Shown piece by piece: positions 13,263 to 20,343 of a stretch of 23,208 nucleotides of DNA. Made by a program: the position numbers and the translations under genes. How positions within the stretch are numbered: position 1 is the stretch's first letter; the number at the start of each line of letters is the position of its first letter. The notes under the pieces were generated by a model. It did not search any database, had not been told where the DNA came from, and saw nothing but the letters and a program-made list of their open reading frames with translations. The DNA is from Candidatus Parcubacteria bacterium (lineage in GTDB: Bacteria > Patescibacteriota > Microgenomatia > UBA12405), in contig JAEZTF010000014.1 in assembly GCA_023443725.1 (NCBI GenBank), forward strand, positions 1 through 23,208. The letters run 5' to 3'.

Positions 13263-15007
13263 GATTTGTGTTTTCTTTTAAATATTATACCGCCAATTCC
13301 GATTAAAGTAATTAAAATGCCGGTAATAATTATTAAACTAAAATAAAAACGATGATTATTAATTGAAAAGTTTGCAGTTTGATTATTGTCTGAATTAATG
13401 TTTATTTCTAATTTAGGTAAAAAATAATTTTCTGGCAAGGTTATTTCTATGGATGAAAGTGGAGCAATAACATCAAGAAAGTATTTCCAGTCAGAATTTT
13501 TAGTTTTAAAACTAAGATTAGTAATGGCGTTTAAATTTGGGTTGTAAACTTTAATTGTTTGTTTTCCAAAAATTGATGAAGGTAGATTTTTTATTTCTAA
13601 TGGAAAGAAATTTGAAGTTAATTCAGTTTTAGAAAAATTAACTTCGACAGTTTTAACATTTTGATTATTTTTATACGATCCTGGGGTTAATGGATTTTGA
13701 CTATCTAGACCATGGAAAACGAAAGCCAAGTGGTTAGGGTCAAGATCATTAAAAAAATCAACACCACTAGTGGTGTTTGTCCAAGTAGGATCGACAGAAA
13801 TCCAGGATTGTTTTGTATTATCGTAATATTGAGGCCAAGCATGAAGAATATCAGTATTCTCATTAATAGGTTTTATTTTTTGGTTATTAGTATAAGCAAA
13901 GCCTTCTACTTCTCTAGCAGGAATGCCTTTAATTCTGGCTAAAGTAATAAAAAGATCGGTAAATTCAGTACAAAGCGAATCATTTGGATTAATAATTGCT
14001 AGATCACTTCCCTTTCTAATAGATGTCTCAAAGTTATTAGTTTTATAACTAAGATAATTAACTACAAATTCAAAAATGTCTTTTGGGGTTTTTAAGTTTT
14101 GAGCCATTTTAATTAATTCTTGATTTTGAGTTGGCCAAAATGTCTGTGCTTTAAGATATTGATTAGGATTAATTTTGGCAAAAGTTTGATTTGAATGGAT
14201 AACTTTGGCTTGACCAGAGATATTTATCTCTAAATTTTGATTAGCGGTAAGTTGATATTCGGCTAACCAATTTCCGTCTTGATCGATAATAATATTTTGA
14301 GGTTGAGGATTTATTTGTTGATAAGTGATTTTTTGACTATTAGTTTGAGGAGGAATAGCAATTTGTTGAGTTTTGGTTGAGTTTGATGAATTGGAAAGAA
14401 AATATTTGAGATTAAAATCGAAAAGTTGATAATCTCCAAAAATTAACAAAATATTTTTATTCTTAACATTGTTTGTAGTAAAAGAAATTTGAGTTTGTTG
14501 ATTTAAATTAGTGATTTGATTTGGATTTGAAGATGCAAATGAAAGGTTACCAAAAGAAGATGGTAATAAAATGCTTAAATCAATATTGTCTTTATCTTTA
14601 ATTTGTTGAAAATCAGGTAAACTTATTTCCCAAGTATTTCCCTTTTGGGTGGCAAATTTGGGAATGGTGTAATTAAGTTTAAATTTTGTAATCTGATTTT
14701 TACCAATAGAAGCTTGATTAAATTTTAAATAAATTTGAGTTTGGTCCCCTATTACCTCTGTTTTTTGGAGAATATTACCGAAACTGTCATTGCTAGTAAT
14801 ATTGGTAATATTAGTAGACGAAATAGTGATTTGATAGTTTTGGGGGTAAATTTCGGAATAATTGTTTATAAGCTCTGACTCTTGAACAACAAAAGCATTG
14901 CCTTGGTTATCGATTTGATAATTTATTTTTTGGTTTAGAGTAAACTCCTGATTGGCAAAAACTGGGGTAGATAAGGATAAAAATAAAATAAGGAAAATTA
15001 AAACCAT
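13259..15007 (-). CDS. Secreted, membrane-anchored transglutaminase-like protein
   Basis: An N-terminal signal peptide (hydrophobic, ending near FANQ at ~residue 20) is followed by a long beta-rich extracellular region. The transglutaminase-like cysteine-protease core has the full triad: Cys346 in SLCTEF, His389 in LHAWP and Asp406 in VDPTW. A C-terminal membrane helix (about 555-575) ends in the basic tail KRKHKS, leaving the protein displayed on the cell surface. Such proteins act as proteases or crosslinkers of peptides or cell-envelope material; the target is unknown. At 582 residues it is the first gene of the envelope operon. An AT-rich -10-like TATATT lies 7 bases before the ATG, so the mRNA is probably leaderless. 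Confidence 0.87.
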   Translation of the reverse strand: MVLIFLILFLSLSTPVFANQEFTLNQKINYQIDNQGNAFVVQESELINNYSEIYPQNYQITISSTNITNITSNDSFGNILQKTEVIGDQTQIYLKFNQASIGKNQITKFKLNYTIPKFATQKGNTWEISLPDFQQIKDKDNIDLSILLPSSFGNLSFASSNPNQITNLNQQTQISFTTNNVKNKNILLIFGDYQLFDFNLKYFLSNSSNSTKTQQIAIPPQTNSQKITYQQINPQPQNIIIDQDGNWLAEYQLTANQNLEINISGQAKVIHSNQTFAKINPNQYLKAQTFWPTQNQELIKMAQNLKTPKDIFEFVVNYLSYKTNNFETSIRKGSDLAIINPNDSLCTEFTDLFITLARIKGIPAREVEGFAYTNNQKIKPINENTDILHAWPQYYDNTKQSWISVDPTWTNTTSGVDFFNDLDPNHLAFVFHGLDSQNPLTPGSYKNNQNVKTVEVNFSKTELTSNFFPLEIKNLPSSIFGKQTIKVYNPNLNAITNLSFKTKNSDWKYFLDVIAPLSSIEITLPENYFLPKLEININSDNNQTANFSINNHRFYFSLIIITGILITLIGIGGIIFKRKHKS

Positions 15008-15045
15008 CTATAGTAATATAACATCCCAAAGCTATATTTTTTTGA

Positions 15046-15085
15046 TAAAAAAAATGGCAGGTGTATGTTGTTACATAAACCTGCC
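15046..15085 (-). terminator. Intrinsic terminator of the heptad-repeat gene
   Basis: On the minus strand GGCAGGT (15085-15079) pairs with ACCTGCC (15062-15056), extended inside by TATGT/ACATA, and is followed after one A by eight T's (15054-15047). It separates this gene from the envelope operon downstream. Confidence 0.9.
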
Positions 15086-15115
15086 GGTATGAAATAAAAC
15101 TGGGATTGGAAAATT

Positions 15116-15532
15116 TTATCTGCCGATTCTGTGTGAGGCGCTGTTGATTGTTTCTGCTGCATTAACCATCCTTCCGGAGGCTTGATTTGCAGTTTCTGAT
15201 GCGTGATGCATCGTCCTAGATGCTTCGCCGATTGTTCCAGCTGCAGATTCAATTGTTCTGGCAGAACCTTGTATACTTTCAGAGGTTTCACTCATGAGGG
15301 AACTGGCAGTTTTTAGGCTACTGACTGCGGCTTCGAAATCATGAATCATGTACGATTCTCTTTCGAGCAGGTTCATTTGTGCACCAACAAGATAGAGCTT
15401 TAAAGCATCGTCATGATGGCCTAATTGAGAAAGTCTTTCCGATGCTTGGATATGATCGTCGGAGCTCTTTTTGGAAGCTAAGAAGCTTGTGATTACTTCT
15501 TCTTTGGTTAAACATTCTTCATAATTTTTCAT
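15116..15532 (-). CDS. Orphan protein with TPR-like N-terminus and seven Ala/Ser heptads
   Basis: I know no family for this 138-residue protein. Residues ~30-55 (ERLSQLGHHDDALKLYLVGA) resemble one TPR helix pair. Residues 90-138 are seven exact heptads that nearly all start with Ala-Ser or Ala-Ala: SARTIES, AAGTIGE, ASRTMHH, ASETANQ, ASGRMVN, AAETINS, ASHRIGR. Each carries a hydrophobic residue at position 4 or 5, so the tail should be an amphipathic helix or coiled coil, loosely like phasins or methyl-accepting helices. The Shine-Dalgarno AAAAGGGG is 9 bases upstream of ATG. The coding DNA is clearly richer in G+C than its neighbours. It is a single-gene unit with its own promoter, long leader and terminator. 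Confidence 0.78.
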   Translation of the reverse strand: MKNYEECLTKEEVITSFLASKKSSDDHIQASERLSQLGHHDDALKLYLVGAQMNLLERESYMIHDFEAAVSSLKTASSLMSETSESIQGSARTIESAAGTIGEASRTMHHASETANQASGRMVNAAETINSASHRIGR

Positions 15533-15694
15533 TTACAAGATCCCCTTTTCTAATTTATATTGCGTTTGCAATATATTTCTAAGGACCAAAAGATGATCAT
15601 CAAAAATATATTGCAAAGAATATAAAAATCCAGTTTTATTTTTTAAAGTACAAATTTATTAAAATAATCAGCTTTTGATTGTTTAACAAATCAA
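15533..15694 (-). ncRNA. Long structured leader of the heptad-repeat gene
   Basis: About 160 nt separate the predicted start (near 15691) from the ATG. The transcript begins in hairpin TTGATT/AATCAA (15694-15675). Further down, GCAATATA (15614-15607), TATATTGC (15575-15568) and GCAATATA (15563-15556) form two competing pairings: the middle copy can pair with either neighbour but not both. GATGATCATC (15592-15601) is also self-complementary. The Shine-Dalgarno AAAAGGGG lies just after the last copy. No known riboswitch is recognised. The DNA palindrome at 15556-15575 could alternatively be a protein-binding site. Confidence 0.5.
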
Positions 15695-15697
15695 GGT

Positions 15698-15726
15698 ATT
15701 CTACCAAAAATAGCCTTAATAGTCAA
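15698..15726 (-). promoter_or_regulatory. Promoter of the heptad-repeat gene
   Basis: Minus-strand TTGACT (15726-15721) and TAGAAT (15703-15698) are separated by 17 bases, with TGG before the -10 hexamer. The predicted start is near 15691. Confidence 0.7.
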
Positions 15727-15772
15727 ATTATAGGATATACTTAGCTTTAAAAATATTAAATATCTTAAGTTA

Positions 15773-15800
15773 TTGACTTCGGGTATTATTCGTGTAATAT
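15773..15800 (+). promoter_or_regulatory. lexA promoter, leaderless, with possible operator
   Basis: TTGACT (15773-15778) and TAATAT (15795-15800) are 16 bases apart, and the lexA ATG begins 6 bases after the -10, so the mRNA should be leaderless. The palindrome TATTA-N6-TAATA (15784-15799) overlaps the -10 box and could be the LexA site. It does not match the Bacillus or E. coli consensus. Confidence 0.6.
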
Positions 15801-15806
15801 TAACTC

Positions 15807-16436
15807 ATGACTAAAACTTTATATCGACGACAAAAACAAATTTTGGACTATATTTCCAAAAATATAGAAAGATTTGGTTATGCACCAACTTTAACTGAAA
15901 TTGCTCAATATTTAGGTTTATCTTCTTTGTCAACTGTTCATGAACATTTGGCGGTGTTAGAAAAAAAAGGTTTAATTCGACGCTATAAAGGGGCAGTAAG
16001 AGGGATCGAAGTTCTTGATTCTTTAGATAATAATAAAGAGAAAAATAATTATGGATTTATAGAGTTGCCAGTTTTAGGATTTATAGCTTGTGGAGAGCCA
16101 ATAGAACCATACACTGATCCAAATGCAACAATATCGGTTGATTCTAATTTAATTAAACATGGAGATAAATCTTTTGTTTTACAAGCCAAAGGTGATTCAA
16201 TGGTGGATGATGGTATTTTAAGTGGTGATTATGTAGTGGTAAAAGAACAAAATCAAGCTAATAATGGTGATATTGTGGTGGCAGTTTTAAGAAATGGATT
16301 TGCTACTTTAAAAAGATTTTATCGAGAAGCAACAAGAGTTAGATTGCAGCCAGCAAACTCAACTATGTCACCTATTTATGTAACTGATGTTGAAATTCGA
16401 GGAAAAGTGGTGGCAGTTATTAGACAATTTAATTAA
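15807..16436 (+). CDS. lexA: SOS-response repressor LexA
   Basis: The N-terminal winged HTH is clear (KQILDYISKNIERFGYAPTLTEIA onward, key helix LSSLSTVHEHLAVLEKKGLI). The self-cleavage site is IACGEP, so the scissile bond is Cys95-Gly96 rather than the common Ala-Gly; UmuD also uses Cys-Gly. The catalytic pair is present: Ser131 in KGDSMVDDG and Lys169 in FATLKRF. It represses DNA-damage genes and is inactivated by RecA-stimulated autocleavage. Full length at 209 residues. The start overlaps nothing and is set by the -10 box 6 bases upstream. rsmI begins 1 base after its stop, so the two form an operon. Confidence 0.95.
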   Translation: MTKTLYRRQKQILDYISKNIERFGYAPTLTEIAQYLGLSSLSTVHEHLAVLEKKGLIRRYKGAVRGIEVLDSLDNNKEKNNYGFIELPVLGFIACGEPIEPYTDPNATISVDSNLIKHGDKSFVLQAKGDSMVDDGILSGDYVVVKEQNQANNGDIVVAVLRNGFATLKRFYREATRVRLQPANSTMSPIYVTDVEIRGKVVAVIRQFN

Positions 16437-16437
16437 T

Positions 16438-17073
16438 ATGCTTTATATAATTTCAACACCAATTGGAAATTTGGGTGATATTAGTTTAAGAGCAATAGAT
16501 ACTTTAGAAAAAGTTGACTATCTTTTGTGTGAAGATACTAGAAAAACAGGTTTATTGTTACAAAATTTGCAAATAAAAAATAAACCAAAGTTAATTTCTT
16601 TTTACGATGAAGTGGAGGATCAAAAAATTCCAGAAATAATAAAATTGTTATCTGATAATAAAGAAGTTGGATTAGTAACAGATGCAGGAACTCCAGTAAT
16701 TTCTGATCCTGGTTGGAAACTTATTAGAAAGTGCCGATCTTTAGGAATTGAATATACGGCTTTACCTGGTGCTTGTGCGGCAATTGACGCTTTGGTTTTA
16801 TCTGGAATTCCATCTGGAAGATTTTCATTCTTAGGATTTTTACCAAAAAAAACTGGAGAGAGAAAAAAAATTTTGGAAAAATATAAAAATATTGATGGAG
16901 CAAAAATTATTTATGAATCCCCTTTTAGAGTTAAAAAACTTGAAGAAGAAATAAAAGAAATTTTTGGAGAGGTTAATTTGGTAATAATTAGAGAAGTCAC
17001 TAAAAAGTTTGAAGAGGTTTTAACTACTGTCAATAAAGAAATTAAAGGCGAAGTGGTAGTTATTTTTGAGTAA
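16438..17073 (+). CDS. rsmI: 16S rRNA 2'-O-ribose methyltransferase RsmI, short form
   Basis: Tetrapyrrole-methylase-fold enzyme that methylates the 2'-O of C1402 in 16S rRNA. It starts at MLYIISTPIGNLGDIS, the conserved N-terminus, one base after the lexA stop; the longer upstream frame is only lexA read in another frame. Other signatures are CEDTRKTG, VTDAGTPVISDPG, ALPGACAA, LSGIP and FLGFLPKK. At 211 residues it lacks the C-terminal helical domain of the ~280-residue E. coli protein. The 3' end overlaps convergent ppsA by 14 bases. Confidence 0.93.
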   Translation: MLYIISTPIGNLGDISLRAIDTLEKVDYLLCEDTRKTGLLLQNLQIKNKPKLISFYDEVEDQKIPEIIKLLSDNKEVGLVTDAGTPVISDPGWKLIRKCRSLGIEYTALPGACAAIDALVLSGIPSGRFSFLGFLPKKTGERKKILEKYKNIDGAKIIYESPFRVKKLEEEIKEIFGEVNLVIIREVTKKFEEVLTTVNKEIKGEVVVIFE

Positions 17074-19336
17074 TTTTCTTTCTTTCAGCGGCGGCAACTA
17101 TTTCTCTGGTAGCATCGATAGCATCTGGACTAACAGAAATACTAGTAGCTCCCCATTTAACTAATTTTTCAACTAATTCAGGGTAATTACTTGGTGCTTG
17201 ACCACAAATCGAACACAGAATTCCTCTTTTTTTGGCTTTAGTAATTAATCTTTTGAGTGACCAAAGAACAGCTGGATCCATTTCGTTGAAACTTTTGGCA
17301 ACTTCACCGTTGTCACGATCTAATCCCAAAGTAAGCATGGTTAAATCATTACTACCAATAGAGATGCCATCAATACCGACATCAATAAATTTGTCGAGTT
17401 GAATAACATTACTAGGAATTTCTGTCATCATTAAAAATTTAAATGATGGTGATCGAAGGAGACCAGCATTAGAAACTATTTTTTTAACTTCGATAAGTTC
17501 TTGTGGAGTTCGTACAAAGGGAATCATTAACCAAATATTTTTGTAACCGTATTTATTACGAACTAGTTTAATCGCTTCAAGCTCCATATTAAAAACTTCT
17601 GGAGAAGCAATATAACGAGAGGCACCACGAAAGCCTAACATTGGATTTGATTCTTCTGGTTCGTAAAGTTTACCCCATTTTAAATGTCGATATTCATTGG
17701 TTTTAAAATCAGTAGCTCGATAAACGACTGGTCGAGGACTAAAACTTTTACAAAATTTTAATAAATCTTTAGTTAATTCTAAAATAAATTCTTTTTGTCT
17801 TCCTTCAGCAATCATATGTTTAGGATGAATACCAATATTGGCCATCATAAATTCAGCTCTTAAAAGACCAATACCATCGACATTTCTTTTAGCTACAGTT
17901 TCAGCAATATCTGGTTCGCCTAAATTAACATAGATTTTAGTGGCTGTTTTAAGTTTTGAATCAACTTTAGTTTCTTTTTTCTGAATGTTTTTGGAAAAAT
18001 CTCCTTTCCAAATTTTTCCACTAGTACCATCTAAAGTGACGACATCGCCTTCTTTAAAATCTTTTGTAGCAGTTTTAGTACCAACAACACAAGGAACTCC
18101 TAATTCACGACTAACAATGGCCGCATGTGAAGTTTGACCACCTTTATCGGTAATAATGCCATTAACTTTTTTCATGGCAGGAACAAAATCGGGAGTAGTC
18201 ATACTAGTGACCAAAATATGACCTTTTTGAGCTCGAGTAATTTCTTTTGGATCTTTAATTATAACTACAATACCTGAAGCTGTACCTGGACTAGCTGGTT
18301 CACCTGTAAGATCTGGATTTTGTTCAATTGCGGTAGCTTGTCCTTCAATTTTTTTGGTAGTGTTTTCTAGAGTAGTGATTGGTCTTGTCTGAACAATATA
18401 AAGTTTGTTGCGATCAATAGCAAACTCAACATCTTGTGGACGGCCATAATGATTATTTAATTTTTGACCAATCTTAGCAATTTTTAGAGCCATGTCTTTA
18501 TTAATTTTCTTTTTATCTCTTTTGCTTTTAGGAACTGGAGCTTCTTTAGTTTCATCTTTACCTCGAATAAGCTGGATACTTTGAGGTACATGATTTTCTG
18601 AAATTATTTCCCAGGTATTTTTATCGACAACAAATTGATCTGGAGTGATTTTTCCTTGAACTATATATTCTCCTAATCCCCAAATTGTTTCAACTATAAT
18701 TTCGTTTTTAGCACTAGTAACTGGATTGGCGGTAAACATGATTCCAGAAATTTCTGAGTTAATGAGTTTTTGAACTGGAACTGCTACTCCAATTTTAAAG
18801 TGGTCATAATGTTTTTTGACTTGATAAAAAATTGATCTAGAAGTAAATAAACTAGACCAACATTCACGAACACGGTTGAGAACATTAGTTTCTCCTATGA
18901 CATTTAAAAATGTGTCTCCTTGACCAGCAAAGGAAGCATCTGCAGAATCTTCAGCTGTAGCCGAAGTTCTAACGGCAACAGGAACGTTTCTAAGCCCACC
19001 AAAGTCAGAAAGTTTTTTATAAGCTTTCATAATCTCTATTGAGAGTTCGTGATTTATTGGAGCTTTGCGAATAATTGATCTAATTCTTTTGGAAGCATCA
19101 GCTAATTGATCTGGTTGGTCAACATCGGTAGTTTTGAGAATATCTTGAATGACTTTTTTTAGATTATTTTCTTCAATAAAATTAAAATAAGCTTTGGAAG
19201 TAACGACAAAACCATTAGGAATAGGAATACCTAAATTATACATTTCACCAAGATTTCCTCCTTTACCACCCACAAGATTAACGTCTTCAATACCAATTTG
19301 TTTAAACCAAAGAACATTAGCATTATTTTTTGTCAT
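17060..19336 (-). CDS. ppsA: Phosphoenolpyruvate synthase
   Basis: Converts pyruvate and ATP to phosphoenolpyruvate, AMP and phosphate. Domain order is standard: N-terminal ATP-binding domain (GGKGGNLGEM, VAVRTSATAEDSADASFAGQ, then GLGEYIVQG), a swivelling phosphohistidine domain with His404 in GGQTSHAAIVSRE, and a C-terminal PEP/pyruvate barrel with GLLRAEF, LGFRGASRY, SIGSNDLT and the catalytic Cys711 in ICGQAPSN. At 758 residues it is slightly shorter than the usual ~790. In fermentative small-genome bacteria this enzyme often works at the pyruvate-PEP node of glycolysis; the direction cannot be inferred here. It follows holA on the same strand after a 159-base gap holding a perfect inverted repeat. 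Confidence 0.96.
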   Translation of the reverse strand: MTKNNANVLWFKQIGIEDVNLVGGKGGNLGEMYNLGIPIPNGFVVTSKAYFNFIEENNLKKVIQDILKTTDVDQPDQLADASKRIRSIIRKAPINHELSIEIMKAYKKLSDFGGLRNVPVAVRTSATAEDSADASFAGQGDTFLNVIGETNVLNRVRECWSSLFTSRSIFYQVKKHYDHFKIGVAVPVQKLINSEISGIMFTANPVTSAKNEIIVETIWGLGEYIVQGKITPDQFVVDKNTWEIISENHVPQSIQLIRGKDETKEAPVPKSKRDKKKINKDMALKIAKIGQKLNNHYGRPQDVEFAIDRNKLYIVQTRPITTLENTTKKIEGQATAIEQNPDLTGEPASPGTASGIVVIIKDPKEITRAQKGHILVTSMTTPDFVPAMKKVNGIITDKGGQTSHAAIVSRELGVPCVVGTKTATKDFKEGDVVTLDGTSGKIWKGDFSKNIQKKETKVDSKLKTATKIYVNLGEPDIAETVAKRNVDGIGLLRAEFMMANIGIHPKHMIAEGRQKEFILELTKDLLKFCKSFSPRPVVYRATDFKTNEYRHLKWGKLYEPEESNPMLGFRGASRYIASPEVFNMELEAIKLVRNKYGYKNIWLMIPFVRTPQELIEVKKIVSNAGLLRSPSFKFLMMTEIPSNVIQLDKFIDVGIDGISIGSNDLTMLTLGLDRDNGEVAKSFNEMDPAVLWSLKRLITKAKKRGILCSICGQAPSNYPELVEKLVKWGATSISVSPDAIDATREIVAAAERKKITQK

Positions 19337-19367
19337 ATAAAAAGAATAACAGAAATTTTAAATTTTG

Positions 19368-19402
19368 TTTGTTAGCAGTAAATACATAGTAATGCTAACA
19401 AA
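19368..19402. repeat. Perfect 10-bp inverted repeat upstream of ppsA
   Basis: TTTGTTAGCA (19368-19377) and TGCTAACAAA (19393-19402) are exact reverse complements with a 15-base loop. It sits 31 bases before the ppsA start, between holA and ppsA. No T-run follows closely on the minus strand, so an operator or leader hairpin is as likely as a terminator. The rest of 19403-19495 is AT-rich with nothing else recognisable. Confidence 0.5.
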
Positions 19403-19495
19403 TGGTATAAAATTTTTTATTCCTATCTTTAGGTTAAATACACTATATGTAACAAACTATATATAAATATTTTAATAAATATCTTATTAGATCAA

Positions 19496-20116
19496 TTATT
19501 TAATAAGATTGATTAAAATTCTTTGAAGAGCGATTTCTTTAGGAATGGATAATTGTCCATTCTTACTTTGAAAATCAAGTTCAATTAATTGAATATAAGC
19601 TTTCTGAAGATCATTTTTGGAAAAACCAGAGTAGCTAATAATTTGTTTTCTCAAATTATTTTTAACGAAGAATAAAAAAAGTTCAAAAGGTTCTTGTTCC
19701 ATTACTTTTTGATACAAAGGAAGGAATCTGGAAATGTTTTTGGGGCGAATTTGATTTAAACAGGAAAAAAGAACTTTATTTATAGGAAAATGATTTATTT
19801 TGGCTTTAGAAAATATTTTTGTTTGAGTAGGAGTTAGGGTTTTATCTTGCCAAATATAAATATCGTTTTGAATGTCTTCTTTAATAAGTTTAATAATTTT
19901 ATCTAAGATAGTTTTAGGGATAGAAAATAAATTAGTTATGACTAAAACTTTTTGAGAAGCAAAAAGTGAAGAGCTATTGAGAAAATTATTAACAGAATCA
20001 AGATTGGCTGTTTTTGAATCGAGACGAAGGATATCTTTGTTTAATTGTTGGTCTAACTGTTGGTTGAAAGCAGATCGGCTGGCATATTGATCATCACCAT
20101 GGAAGATATAAATCAT
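19496..20116 (-). CDS. holA: DNA polymerase III delta subunit-like protein (short HolA)
   Basis: Would act in the clamp-loader complex that opens the sliding clamp. The start MIYIFHGDDQYASR matches the HolA N-terminus, where a glycine-rich YxFxGxD loop replaces the P-loop, and SSSLFASQKVLVI matches the next strand-helix block. The C-terminus DFQSKNGQLSIPKEIALQRIL resembles the D-x-x-x-K-x-G...E-x-x-L end of delta. At 206 residues it is far shorter than the ~340 of E. coli. A minus-strand TAAACT ends 5 bases before the ATG, suggesting a leaderless mRNA. Confidence 0.75.
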   Translation of the reverse strand: MIYIFHGDDQYASRSAFNQQLDQQLNKDILRLDSKTANLDSVNNFLNSSSLFASQKVLVITNLFSIPKTILDKIIKLIKEDIQNDIYIWQDKTLTPTQTKIFSKAKINHFPINKVLFSCLNQIRPKNISRFLPLYQKVMEQEPFELFLFFVKNNLRKQIISYSGFSKNDLQKAYIQLIELDFQSKNGQLSIPKEIALQRILINLIK

Positions 20117-20199
20117 GCTTTAGTTTATCAAAATTAAATTTGAACTTTGTTTGATGAAAAAAGTAATATCTTTTGTTAAAATAAGCAACTGTCACTAAT

Positions 20200-20249
20200 G
20201 GCTCCATCGTCTAGTGGCCTAGGACATCCGCCTTTGGCGGATAATCGTG
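20200..20249 (+). pseudogene. 3'-truncated tRNA-Gln/Glu-like fragment
   Basis: The first 27 bases are identical to the 5' part of tRNA-Glu 70 bases downstream. The anticodon arm then differs (TCCGC-CTTTG-GCGGA) and, aligned to an intact gene, lacks 2 bases of the loop; it looks like a Gln(TTG) arm with a 5-base loop. After AATCGTG the similarity stops, so the T arm and 3' acceptor strand are missing. It cannot form a normal tRNA. Confidence 0.7.
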
Positions 20250-20269
20250 TTCTTTAATAAAATCAAATT

Positions 20270-20343
20270 GGCTCCATCGTCTAGTGGCCTAGGACACCTG
20301 GCTTTCATCCAGGTAATCGTGGGTTCGACTCCCACTGGAGTCA
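20270..20343 (+). tRNA. tRNA-Glu (anticodon TTC), likely integration target
   Basis: Acceptor stem GGCTCCA pairs with TGGAGTC (20336-20342, one G-T pair), with discriminator A20343. The anticodon stem CCTGG/CCAGG encloses CTTTCAT, giving TTC. The T loop is TTCGACT. The gene is intact, but its 3' three-quarters are overlapped on the opposite strand by the end of a serine recombinase gene. Confidence 0.95.

Noticed and set aside
14998..15291. Minus-strand frame of 97 codons
   Set aside because: It lies in another frame of the heptad-repeat gene and runs through its terminator; composition is not protein-like.
16387..16437. Longer start for rsmI
   Set aside because: The extra 17 codons are the end of lexA in another frame, while MLYIISTPIGN is the conserved RsmI N-terminus.
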